Below are positions 16,478 to 24,733 of a stretch of DNA of 64,000 nt, one piece after another (within the stretch, counting starts at the first letter, position 1; each line of letters starts with the position of its first letter). The position numbers were made by a program, and so were the translations under genes. The notes below the pieces were generated by a model. That model worked only from the letters and a program-made list of their open reading frames with translations, searched no databases and was not told where the DNA came from. The DNA is from Actinomycetota bacterium (GTDB taxonomy: Bacteria > Actinomycetota > Actinomycetes > Propionibacteriales > Propionibacteriaceae). The stretch spans positions 1-64,000 of the forward strand of contig JAIUOR010000055.1 in NCBI GenBank assembly GCA_020161795.1. The letters run 5' to 3'.

Positions 16478-18797
16478 CGAGTTCACCGACCAGTCGCGTG
16501 CCGAGCGCGCGTTCGCGGATCTCTTCGCCGATCGGGCCACCGGCGAGGAGTTCCCGCCGCTCGACCCCGCGTCCCTGACGAAGCCGAGCCACCGTGGCTG
16601 GCCGACCTGGCTGGTCGCCGTCGCCGCGGTGGCGGCGGTCGCCGTCGTGGTGGCGGTGGCCGTGCCGCTGTGGAACGGCCGGCCCGTGTCCGCGTCGCCC
16701 GCCGCGCCGAGCGGCTCCGGCGGCTGGCAGCAGACCGCGCCGATCCCGATCGGGCAGCGCTACGGCGCGGTGAGCCTGTGGGCCGAGGATGCGTTCTACC
16801 TCCTGGGCGGCAATGCCCACTGCGGGCTGGACGACCAGGGCAACCCACGACCCGAGGGCATCTGCCGATCCAGTCTGCCCTCCCGAGGGGAGAGCCGGGC
16901 GGACGCGGCACGCTACGACCCGGCCACCGACAGCTGGACGAAACTCGCCGACGCCCCGGTGGGGATCGGTGCCGGGCAGGGCGTGGTGGTGGGGGAAGCG
17001 ATCTACGTGATCACCGAACCCCTGGACGCCGAGGCGCCGTTGCTGTTGCGCTACGACCGCGCCGCCGACACCTGGGCCGAACTGCCGCAACCGGCCGACC
17101 GACGGAAGGTACAGCAGCTACTCACCTGGGGTGGAGAGCTCTACGCCGCGACGGTGCCGGCCGACTGCGCCGAGTACGAGTGTGCCGAGATCGTCCACGC
17201 CTGGGACGCCGCCACCCACTCATGGAGGGAGTACGCCTCGGGCCATCCGGCGCTCTACTACAGCGGCAACGCCACCGCCCTCGCCGCCACCGGCGACGGC
17301 TTCGTCGTCCTCACCGGCACCGGGGCCGCGGCCTTCACCGCCGGAGCCTGGCGCGATCTGCCGGCCGTACCGTTCCAGTACCCCGTCGCCGCCTACACCG
17401 TCGGGGAGGTCGTGGTCGCGATCTCCGTCGCCGGGCAGGCCTACTCCCTCGACCTCGCCGACCCGGTGTGGCTACGCCGGCCGCCGCCCACGACCGGGGA
17501 GGGCGGGTTGCTCGGTGCGGACTCGTTCACCAGCTCGGCACACTTCTTCGACGGCACCCACCTCGTGATCCGCGGGCAACTCCTCGATCCGATCGCCGGC
17601 ACGTGGACGGACGTCCCGACGCTGCCGAACCCGGAGTGGAGCTTCGGCTCCTTCGCCGGCAACGGCAGCCAGGTGCTGGCCTGCTACGTCGGCCCGGCCG
17701 GTTCGATGAACAACTGCTACCTGCTCGACCTCGGCGAGCCCACCCATCTCGAGCAACCGCTCACCGCTGTCGATCAGTGGGTCGAGACGTCGGCCAGCCC
17801 GCTGGCCGCCCGCACCCTGGCGCTCACCGCCTGGCTCGGCGACGAGTTCCTCGTCGTCGGCGGCTGGCGGTGCGACGACGGAGCCGCTGAACTGCATCCG
17901 GAGGGCAGTGTGGGCTGCTCGAACCGGCAATCCATGGCCACCGACGGCGCCGCCTACGACCCCGGGACCGACCAGTGGCGCACGATCGCCACCCCGCCGA
18001 TCGAGTTGGTCGCCGGGGACAGCACCGCTGTCATCGGCCAGACCCTCTACGCGATCCCGGGCACGGCAGAGGGGTTCTGGGCCTACGACGCCGCGACCGA
18101 TGCCTGGCGTGAGCTGCCGCCCCCACCCGGTGGCACCCACGGCGGCGCGGGCGCGACCGGTCTCCTCGCCAACGGCGATGTCCTGCTGGCGCTCGGCGAG
18201 CCTGACCAGTCCGACGCCTGGTACGACCCCGCCACCGGCACCTGGACGGAGCTGCCCGCCGGCACCTACCCCAACGACATCTACCCGAACGAGGCCCGGC
18301 GCACGGCAGCCTTCACCGGCAAGGAGCTCCTCATCGGGGAACCCACCCTGGGCAGTGGCGGGCCGGCACGCACCTGGAGCGTGTTCGACCTGGACCACGA
18401 CGGCCGGCTCGCGACACTGCGGTCCACGATCACGTTGGCGCCGACGGTGGGGGTCGCCCATCCGGTGGTCAACCGATCGGCGACCACCGTCCTGATCCCT
18501 TCGCCGGACGGCACCGCGTCCGTGTTCCGCACCGGCGGAGCCGAGGAGTGGATTCCCATCCCCGATCCGGAGACTGACGGCGGCCCGCTCTCCCCGGGCC
18601 TGGTCAGCGGTGACCAGGTGTCGCTGCACGGCAACCTCTTCGATCCCGAGACCAGGTCGTGGCGCCAGCCCGCGGCGCTTCCCGACGGGCCCGGGGTCGG
18701 GGCGGCCCAGGCCGCCAACCCGGACACCATCCTCTCCTGCTTCACGCTCACCACCTCGAACGAACTCGGTTCGCAGTGTTACCTGCTCCGCTCGTGA
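16470..18797 (+). CDS. Single-pass membrane protein with kelch-like beta-propeller outer domain; putative anti-sigma or sensor partner of the ECF factor
   Basis: 775 aa. A short cytoplasmic N-terminus (residues 1-44, rich in acidic residues, no zinc-finger HxxxCxxC) is followed by one transmembrane helix at ~45-67. After a Ser/Pro linker comes a long exported domain with repeats of the kelch/galactose-oxidase type (YDPATDSWTKLADAP, YDRAADTWAELPQP, YDPGTDQWRTIA, YDAATDAWRELPPP, YDPATGTWTELPAG). Paired Cys in the outer domain could form disulfides. The topology and 8-nt overlap with the sigma gene match sigma/anti-sigma pairs. The anti-sigma role itself is inference. What the propeller would sense is unknown. 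Confidence 0.75.
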   Translation: MPDEFTDQSRAERAFADLFADRATGEEFPPLDPASLTKPSHRGWPTWLVAVAAVAAVAVVVAVAVPLWNGRPVSASPAAPSGSGGWQQTAPIPIGQRYGAVSLWAEDAFYLLGGNAHCGLDDQGNPRPEGICRSSLPSRGESRADAARYDPATDSWTKLADAPVGIGAGQGVVVGEAIYVITEPLDAEAPLLLRYDRAADTWAELPQPADRRKVQQLLTWGGELYAATVPADCAEYECAEIVHAWDAATHSWREYASGHPALYYSGNATALAATGDGFVVLTGTGAAAFTAGAWRDLPAVPFQYPVAAYTVGEVVVAISVAGQAYSLDLADPVWLRRPPPTTGEGGLLGADSFTSSAHFFDGTHLVIRGQLLDPIAGTWTDVPTLPNPEWSFGSFAGNGSQVLACYVGPAGSMNNCYLLDLGEPTHLEQPLTAVDQWVETSASPLAARTLALTAWLGDEFLVVGGWRCDDGAAELHPEGSVGCSNRQSMATDGAAYDPGTDQWRTIATPPIELVAGDSTAVIGQTLYAIPGTAEGFWAYDAATDAWRELPPPPGGTHGGAGATGLLANGDVLLALGEPDQSDAWYDPATGTWTELPAGTYPNDIYPNEARRTAAFTGKELLIGEPTLGSGGPARTWSVFDLDHDGRLATLRSTITLAPTVGVAHPVVNRSATTVLIPSPDGTASVFRTGGAEEWIPIPDPETDGGPLSPGLVSGDQVSLHGNLFDPETRSWRQPAALPDGPGVGAAQAANPDTILSCFTLTTSNELGSQCYLLRS

Positions 18798-18804
18798 GGC
18801 TGTC

Positions 18805-21800
18805 TCAGAGCGCGACGAGAGCGGTGCGAATCCGCTTGGCCGAAACCGGGACGGCGGTGCCCAGGGACTGGGCGAAGAGGCCGACCCGGAGTTCCTCCAG
18901 GAGCCAGCCGATCTCGGCGACCTCCGGGGGGAGCGGGCCGGGCGGGAACGCGTTGCAGCGTTCGGCGTACTCGTCCTCCAGGTCGTTGATGGTCTCCATG
19001 GCCTGGTCGGCGCGCGCGGAGCTACCCGCGTCCAGGCGGCGCAGCATGGCCTGCAGGTAGACCGGCAGGCGGAGGTACCAGCGGGCGGGAGTGGCGGCGA
19101 TGAAGCCCGGGTAGACCAGGCCGGCCAGCTGCTCGGTGAGATCGGCGCGTACCTCCGCGGGCGCGCCGGGCAGCCGCTGGGTCACCTCGCCGTGGCGGAT
19201 CAGGATCTCACCGGCGGCATCGACGGCTCGCTGCATGGCCGGGGCGACGTCGGCGCGCACCCGGTCGCGGAGCCGTTCGAACTCGGCCGCGGAGCGGACC
19301 GCGAACGGGTCGCCGGCGGCATCGATGCCGTCGCCGATCGCCTTCAGGCGGGCATCGGCCAGCAGCCCCGGCACGTTCTGGTAGGGCGAGGTCGCCAGCG
19401 CGAACTTGATCCGGTTGCTGAGCCGGGCCACGACCCCATTGGTGGGGTCGACCGTGGTGAGCGCTATCAGCCGGCGCAGGCCGGCGCGGTGGGCGCGGCG
19501 CGCGGCGTCCTCCCCCGCGAAGACCTGGACGGCCACCCGGTCGGTGCGGTCGAGCAGGGCCGGGTAGCCGATCACCGGGTGGTCGATCCGTTCCGGCAGG
19601 TCGCCGAAGGCCCAGTCGGTGGCACCGGGGTGCACCAGGTGGCTGGCGGCGCGGTTCAGGGTCTGCTGGAGCTGGCCACCGAGATCGGCCGACAGCTCGG
19701 CGAGATCGCGTCCGATCGCCGGCTCGGCGCCCGGCCTGGTCACGGCGAAGCGCACCCGCAGGTGGTTCTCGACCTCACCCGGAGCCCACGCGTCGGGGGG
19801 TACCGCCACGCCGGTGAGCGCGCGGATCGCCCGGCCCAGCGCCAGCCAGAAGGGCTCGTTTCGGTCGGCGTCGGGGCCCAGGCACGCCAGCGCTCGGGCG
19901 GCCGTGTCCGGAGCCGGGACGAGCTGGGTGCGCCACTGTTTGGGGAGGCCCCGGATCAGCGCGGTAGCCAGCTCCGCCCGCAGTCCCGGCACCTGCCAGG
20001 TGAAGGGTTCGGGACGCAGCCGGTTCAACTCGGCGAGCGGCACGGTCACGGTCACCCCGTCCTGGCCGGAGCCGGGGTCGAAGGTGTAGGCAACGTCGAG
20101 ATCGAGTCCCTCGACCCGCCAGGTGGCGGGATACCCGGTTGCGTCGGCGTCACCGAGCAGCAGATCGTCCAGGCTCAGATCCAGCAGACGCTCGTCGGTG
20201 TGCCGGGCATCGCGCCACCACCGGTCGAAGTGGGCGACCGAGACGATCTCGGCCGGGATGCGGGCGTCGTAGAAGGCCGCCAGGGCGGCGTCGTCGGTCA
20301 CCAGATCGGGACGGCGGGTGCGTTCGGCGAGCTCGGCCGCCCGATCCCGCATGATCTGGTTCCGGGCCCAGAAGTGGTGCCGGGTGCGCCACTGGCCCTC
20401 GACCAGGGCGGCCTGGATGAAGACCTCGCGGGCCACCACCGGATCGATCCGGCCGTAGGAGACCGTGCGGCCGGCGACGATCGGGACACCCAGCAGGGTG
20501 ACCCGCTCGGTGGCCACGCACTGGCCGCCGCGAGCCGACCAGCGGGGCTCGGTGTAGCTGCGGCTGAGCAGGTGCTCCCCCACCTCTTCGACCCATTCGG
20601 CCTCGATCGGCGCGACGGTCCTCGCCCAGAGCCGGCTGGTTTCGACGAGTTCCACCGCCATCACCAGCGGCGGACGGGTTCGGGCCGCGCTCGAACCGGG
20701 GTTGATGGCGAACCGCGAACCACGGGCGCCGAGGTACTCCGGTGGCCCCTGGCGACGTTTGGCGCGCTGCCCGGCCGGCTGACCCTTCGGGGGTGCGACC
20801 TCCAGCAGCCCGACGTGGGAGAGCAGGCCGGAGAGCACCGCGATGTGGACCTTGTCCAGCCCCGCGGGCTCGGTGTTCCGGTTCAGCTTGAGTTCGTCGC
20901 AGGCCTGCCGTAGCTGGGTGTGGAGATCCTGCCATTCCCGCACCCGCAGGAAGTTGAGGTACTCCTGGCGGCACATCCGGCGGAACGCGTTGCCGGAGAG
21001 GACGCGCCGCTGCTCGCGCAGGTACTGCCACAGCCGCAGCAGGGCGGCGATGTCGGAGCCGTCGGGGGTTGGCTCGGTTCCGGCCGGTCCGGTGACGGTG
21101 CGACCCTGCGGACCGCGGGCTGCGCGGGCGGTGTGCGGGGTATGGCGGGCGGGTGCCGCAAGGGTGGGTGCCGATGCCGACGGCGCCGCGGCCCCGCCCA
21201 GGACGACGCGCTGACCCTGCCCTGACCGGGTCTCCCCTGCTGAAGCCGTCGCCAGCGGGGTGAAGAAGCGCCGATGGGCCTCGTCGGCCGCGGGCTGGGC
21301 GTCGGTGGGGCGTTCCCGCGGATCCTGGATGGTCAACCCGGCCACGATCGCCTGCACCTCCTTCAGGCAGCCCTGCCGTTCGGCCTCGACCAGCATTCGG
21401 CCCAGCCGGGGATCGACGGGCAGCCGGGCCAGCCGGCGTCCGACGCCGGTCAGCTTGATCCGTCCGCCACGTCCGGTGTCGGCCAGCGCACCCAACTCGC
21501 GCAGCAGCCGGATGCCGTCGCGCACCTGACCGGAATCCGGGGGTTCGAGGAAGGGGAAGTCGACGATGTCGCCCAGCCGAGCGTCCGCCATCTGCAGGAT
21601 GACCGAGGCCAGGTTGGTGCGCAGGATCTCGGGCTCGGTGAACTCCGGACGGGCGTCGTAGTCCTCCTCGGAGTAGAGCCGGATGCAGATGCCGGGGCCG
21701 AGCCGGCCGCAGCGCCCGGCCCGTTGGTTGGCGGAGGCCTGCGAGATCGCCTCGATTGGCAGCCGCTGCACCTTGGTGCGCGCCGAATAGCGGGAGATCC

Positions 21801-22707
21801 GGGCGAAGCCGGGGTCGATCACGTAGCGGATGCCGGGCACGGTGACGGAGGTCTCGGCGACGTTGGTGGCCAGCACGATCCGGCGGCCGGTGTGCGGGGT
21901 GAACACCTTGTGCTGCTCGGCGGCCGAGAGGCGGGCGTAGAGCGGCAGGACGTGGGTGAACCGGAGCTTCAGCCCTTCGATGGCCTCCGCCGTGTCCCGG
22001 ATCTCGCGTTCGCCGGAGCAGAACACCAGGATGTCGCCATCGCGCTCGTTGTCGAGTTCGATCACCGCCTCGCTGATCGCGTCGATCAGGTCGGCACCCC
22101 GTTCGGCGCCGTCGCGCACCGGACGGTAACGCAGTTCGACCGGGTAGGTCCGGCCCGGGATCTCCACCACCGGGGCATCGCCGAAGTGCGCGGCGAACCG
22201 TTCGGTGTCGATCGTCGCCGAGGTGATGATCACCTTCAGGTCGGGCCGCCGGGGCAGCAGTTGCTTGAGGTAGCCCAGCAGGAAGTCGATGTTGAGCGAA
22301 CGCTCGTGGGCCTCGTCGATGATGATCGTGTCGTAGCGCCGCAGATCGCGGTCGTGGCCGATCTCGGCCAGCATGATGCCGTCGGTCATCACCTTCAGCC
22401 GGGTGGCGCGGGAGGTCTTGGAGGTAAAGCGCACCTGGTAGCCGACGGTCTCGCCGAGCGGCTCCCCCAGTTCGCTGGCGATCCGCTCGGCCACCGTGCG
22501 CGCGGCGATCCGGCGGGGCTGGGTGTGGCCGATCCGGTTCCGTCCGGCCAGCAGGCAGATCTTGGGCAACTGGGTGGTCTTGCCCGAGCCGGTGGCGCCG
22601 GCCACGACGACCACCTGGTGCCGCGCCAGCAGCCCGCGGATGGTCTCCACCTCGGAGGCGATCGGGAGCGCCGGATCGAACTCCAGGCGGGGCTGCTGCA
22701 GCGGCAT
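18805..22707 (-). CDS. hrpA: ATP-dependent RNA helicase HrpA
   Basis: DEAH-box RNA helicase, 1300 aa, the full length of HrpA proteins. Walker A GATGSGKT at residues 37-44, DEAHERSLNIDFLLGYLK (motif II), SATIDTERF (motif III), FCSGEREI, TNVAETSVTVPGI and QRAGRCGRLGPG (motif VI) are followed by the winged-helix and long HrpA-specific C-terminal domain. An Ala/Pro/Arg-rich low-complexity insertion lies around 21060-21250. HrpA rescues ribosomes collided on mRNA in E. coli. ATG 22707 is chosen over a longer in-frame extension that overlaps the stress-protein gene. That gene ends 8 nt upstream. The 3' end is only 7 nt from the convergent kelch gene with no hairpin. Confidence 0.95.
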   Translation of the reverse strand: MPLQQPRLEFDPALPIASEVETIRGLLARHQVVVVAGATGSGKTTQLPKICLLAGRNRIGHTQPRRIAARTVAERIASELGEPLGETVGYQVRFTSKTSRATRLKVMTDGIMLAEIGHDRDLRRYDTIIIDEAHERSLNIDFLLGYLKQLLPRRPDLKVIITSATIDTERFAAHFGDAPVVEIPGRTYPVELRYRPVRDGAERGADLIDAISEAVIELDNERDGDILVFCSGEREIRDTAEAIEGLKLRFTHVLPLYARLSAAEQHKVFTPHTGRRIVLATNVAETSVTVPGIRYVIDPGFARISRYSARTKVQRLPIEAISQASANQRAGRCGRLGPGICIRLYSEEDYDARPEFTEPEILRTNLASVILQMADARLGDIVDFPFLEPPDSGQVRDGIRLLRELGALADTGRGGRIKLTGVGRRLARLPVDPRLGRMLVEAERQGCLKEVQAIVAGLTIQDPRERPTDAQPAADEAHRRFFTPLATASAGETRSGQGQRVVLGGAAAPSASAPTLAAPARHTPHTARAARGPQGRTVTGPAGTEPTPDGSDIAALLRLWQYLREQRRVLSGNAFRRMCRQEYLNFLRVREWQDLHTQLRQACDELKLNRNTEPAGLDKVHIAVLSGLLSHVGLLEVAPPKGQPAGQRAKRRQGPPEYLGARGSRFAINPGSSAARTRPPLVMAVELVETSRLWARTVAPIEAEWVEEVGEHLLSRSYTEPRWSARGGQCVATERVTLLGVPIVAGRTVSYGRIDPVVAREVFIQAALVEGQWRTRHHFWARNQIMRDRAAELAERTRRPDLVTDDAALAAFYDARIPAEIVSVAHFDRWWRDARHTDERLLDLSLDDLLLGDADATGYPATWRVEGLDLDVAYTFDPGSGQDGVTVTVPLAELNRLRPEPFTWQVPGLRAELATALIRGLPKQWRTQLVPAPDTAARALACLGPDADRNEPFWLALGRAIRALTGVAVPPDAWAPGEVENHLRVRFAVTRPGAEPAIGRDLAELSADLGGQLQQTLNRAASHLVHPGATDWAFGDLPERIDHPVIGYPALLDRTDRVAVQVFAGEDAARRAHRAGLRRLIALTTVDPTNGVVARLSNRIKFALATSPYQNVPGLLADARLKAIGDGIDAAGDPFAVRSAAEFERLRDRVRADVAPAMQRAVDAAGEILIRHGEVTQRLPGAPAEVRADLTEQLAGLVYPGFIAATPARWYLRLPVYLQAMLRRLDAGSSARADQAMETINDLEDEYAERCNAFPPGPLPPEVAEIGWLLEELRVGLFAQSLGTAVPVSAKRIRTALVAL

Positions 22708-22715
22708 CCGGTGGT

Positions 22716-23615
22716 TCAGGAACCGTGGCTGTCGCGGGTACGGATGGTGCCCACCGGGCAGTGGGAGTAGGCCATCAGCCCGCGCGTCGTGCCACCGATC
22801 GAGTAGGTCGGGAAGGCCGGTTGCACCTCGATGACCAACAGGTCGAAGTCGGCGGATCTGGCCACCAGCACGTCGAGCGGGTTGCCGTAGACGACGTCGA
22901 GTTCCACCTCGACGCCCGGGTGCTGCGCCGCGAGGGGGGCGATCATGGCCTCGACCCGTTCCCGGGTGACCGCCAGCACTTCTGCCTGCACCTCGGCCGG
23001 CGCACCGCCGCCCCGGAACCATCCGCCGGCAGCCGCCTTGGCGACGCTGACCACCGCCACCCGGCCACCCTGGGCCTCGCACTCCTGCAGGGCCCACTCC
23101 AGCGCCACCGCGCCCTTGGCGGCGGTATTGACGCCCACCCCGATCGTGCCGGTGCGTGCCGTCCGCTGCTCCTGATCGCCGCTCACCACGATCACCGGGC
23201 AGTGGGCCGTACCGGCCACCCCCACCGCGGTCGAGCCGATGTAGGCCCGCTCCCCCTCGGCGACCGAACTGCGTCCGATCACGATCAACGAGGCGGTCTC
23301 GCTCAACCGGGACAGCACGGCCGCTGGATTGCCCAGCTCGATCTCGTGCCGGATCCGCTCCGACGGCATGCCTGCCTCGACCGCGCGATCGACCGCCCCC
23401 CGCAGAACCTCCAGGGCGCTGCCCCGGATCGTCTCCGGGTCGAAGACCACGCCCCACGCGCTGTTCAGCACCATGTCGTCCACGGCGAAGAGCAGCACCA
23501 GTTCCGCATCGTGCGCCAGCGCGGCCGTCACGGCGTAGCGGAGCGCGCTGTCGGAGTCGGCCGACCCGTCATGGCCGACCAGCACTCGTGCCGGGCCGTC
23601 GTAGGGTCGCAACAT
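22716..23615 (-). CDS. Universal stress protein, tandem UspA domains
   Basis: 299 aa with two UspA domains (residues ~8-150 and ~157-297), the arrangement common in actinobacteria. Domain 1: VLVGHDGSADSDSALRYAV ... LIVIGRSSVAEGERAYIGSTAVGVAGTA. Domain 2: IGVGVNTAAKGAVALEWAL ... STTRGLMAYSHCPV-like end. The G-2x-G-9x-G(S/T) ATP-binding pattern is recognisable in domain 1. AAGGAG precedes the ATG by 7 nt. It is 8 nt upstream of hrpA and 11 nt downstream of the PNPOx gene, so the three probably share a transcript, hinting at a stress or dormancy regulon. Confidence 0.9.
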   Translation of the reverse strand: MLRPYDGPARVLVGHDGSADSDSALRYAVTAALAHDAELVLLFAVDDMVLNSAWGVVFDPETIRGSALEVLRGAVDRAVEAGMPSERIRHEIELGNPAAVLSRLSETASLIVIGRSSVAEGERAYIGSTAVGVAGTAHCPVIVVSGDQEQRTARTGTIGVGVNTAAKGAVALEWALQECEAQGGRVAVVSVAKAAAGGWFRGGGAPAEVQAEVLAVTRERVEAMIAPLAAQHPGVEVELDVVYGNPLDVLVARSADFDLLVIEVQPAFPTYSIGGTTRGLMAYSHCPVGTIRTRDSHGS

Positions 23616-23626
23616 CGCCAGACTCC

Positions 23627-24016
23627 TTAATCGGCCGCCACTGCGCGGCCGGTATAGACCGAGGGCTCGATGACCACCACCACCGGTCGCTCACCGGGCA
23701 CCCAGGCGGCGGTGGATACCACCGCGTCGGGGTCTCCCGGGCCACTGGTGCCCTGCACGAGAACGCTCCAGCCGGTCTGCGTCTCCGGGTCGAGGTCGTC
23801 GATCTCGAAGCTCACCGGCTGCGGCCGGGTGAGCTCGGCCAGCGACGAGCCGGCGGAGGTGCGGAAGGCGATCCGGTCTCCGGTCACCAGATAGGACACC
23901 GGCAGCACCAGCAGGCCGTGGGCGGACACCCAGGCGACTCGCCCGAAGCGACTGCCGGCCAGCAACTGGCGGCATTCCTGTGGCGAGAGCGGAGTGTTGT
24001 GGGCCTTGGCTACCAT
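23627..24016 (-). CDS. Pyridoxamine 5'-phosphate oxidase-like (FMN/F420-binding split-barrel) protein
   Basis: 129 aa single split-barrel domain: CRQLLAGSRFGRVAWVSAHGLLVLPVSYLVTGDRIAFRT, then SLAELTRPQPVSFEIDDLDPETQTGWSVLVQG. This matches small PNPOx-like proteins common in actinobacteria (PF12900-type), which bind FMN, F420 or heme-related ligands. The reaction is unknown. ATG 24016 has a TACGGT hexamer 7 nt upstream and no ribosome site, suggesting a leaderless start. It is first in the PNPOx-usp-hrpA run. In other actinobacteria such proteins are frequent in hypoxia/stress loci with Usp proteins, which fits this neighbourhood. Confidence 0.82.
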   Translation of the reverse strand: MVAKAHNTPLSPQECRQLLAGSRFGRVAWVSAHGLLVLPVSYLVTGDRIAFRTSAGSSLAELTRPQPVSFEIDDLDPETQTGWSVLVQGTSGPGDPDAVVSTAAWVPGERPVVVVIEPSVYTGRAVAAD

Positions 24017-24023
24017 CGGGACA

Positions 24024-24029
24024 ACCGTA
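24024..24029 (-). promoter_or_regulatory. -10-like hexamer of a probable leaderless promoter for the PNPOx-usp-hrpA run
   Basis: Minus-strand TACGGT followed by 7 nt and the ATG at 24016. No -35 of the TTGACA type is seen. Confidence 0.45.
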
Positions 24030-24159
24030 GCGAATCGCCGCGCGATTCGCGCGATTCACGCCCGGTTGGCGTGGGCGTTCTGGGCGAGCGGCTGCTGGAT
24101 TCCGGCGGCGCCGTTCTGGTTAACTGCGTAACGATGCTTCGTCCTTGGAGGAATGCCGG

Positions 24160-24648
24160 ATGGATCCGACCCAGTGGGACGTGCCCTTCCCCGTGATCGT
24201 CGGCGCCATGTTCGTCATCGTCTTCTGTCGCGCGGGCGCCACCTATCTGCTGGGCCGCGCCGCGGCCAGCGGCGCGAGCCGCACCCGGATCGCGGCCTTG
24301 ATGGAGAGCGAGCGCTATCGCCGGGCCACCCAGCGGGTGAACGAGTACGGCGCGCCGCTGGTGGCGTTCTCGTTCCTCACCATCGGATTCCAGACCCTGG
24401 CCAATCTCGCCGCCGGAGCCACCCGGATGCCGCCGAGCCGCTATCTGCCGGCGCTGACGGTGGGCGGGGTGCTGTGGGCTCTGCTGTACTCCACCATCGG
24501 CGTGGTGGGCGCGGAACTGCTCGGACGGCTGTTCAGCTACTCACCGGCGCTGACGATCCTGGTCGGAGTGGTCGTGGTGGGCGGCTACGCCGGCTTCATC
24601 GTGTGGCACTCGCGCCGTGGCCCGCGTGACGCGGGAAACGCGCCGTAG
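24160..24648 (+). CDS. Small DedA/VTT-domain-like membrane protein
   Basis: 162 aa, four or so hydrophobic segments (VIVGAMFVIVFCRAGATYLLG, VAFSFLTIGFQTLANLAAGAT, LPALTVGGVLWALLYSTIGVVG, ALTILVGVVVVGGYAGFIVW). The Arg in FCRAG and the re-entrant-like FLTIGFQTLANLAAGATRMPPSRYL segment resemble the SNARE-associated/VTT (DedA) fold, whose members scramble or flip lipids. The family is usually ~200 aa, so this is a short version. ATG 24160 has GGAGGAA 6 nt upstream. The TAG stop lies inside the left arm of the large inverted repeat at 24639-24711. Confidence 0.7.
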   Translation: MDPTQWDVPFPVIVGAMFVIVFCRAGATYLLGRAAASGASRTRIAALMESERYRRATQRVNEYGAPLVAFSFLTIGFQTLANLAAGATRMPPSRYLPALTVGGVLWALLYSTIGVVGAELLGRLFSYSPALTILVGVVVVGGYAGFIVWHSRRGPRDAGNAP

Positions 24649-24711
24649 CATCGACTTCCCCGAAGGGACGAAGAGTCCCATGGACGAAAAGTCCCTCGAT
24701 GCTACGGCGCG
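24639..24711. repeat. 73-bp cloverleaf-like inverted repeat (16-bp stem enclosing two hairpins); possible bidirectional terminator or dispersed element
   Basis: Perfect 16-bp arms CGCGCCGTAGCATCGA (24639-24654) and TCGATGCTACGGCGCG (24696-24711). Inside lie two near-identical hairpins: GGGAC-GAAGA-GTCCC (24665-24679) and GGAC-GAAAA-GTCC (24682-24694). It separates the convergent VTT and nrdJ genes and includes the VTT stop codon. A short U-containing run (TCTTTCC) follows on the plus strand. The doublet architecture is more elaborate than a simple terminator. Confidence 0.75.
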
Positions 24712-24733
24712 CGTCTTTCCCCCGATCCCCCGC

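Noticed and set aside
22708-23457. 250-residue N-terminal extension of HrpA
   Set aside because: It is the shifted frame of the universal stress protein gene. HrpA begins MPLQQPRLEF at 22707 with the usual 1300-aa length.
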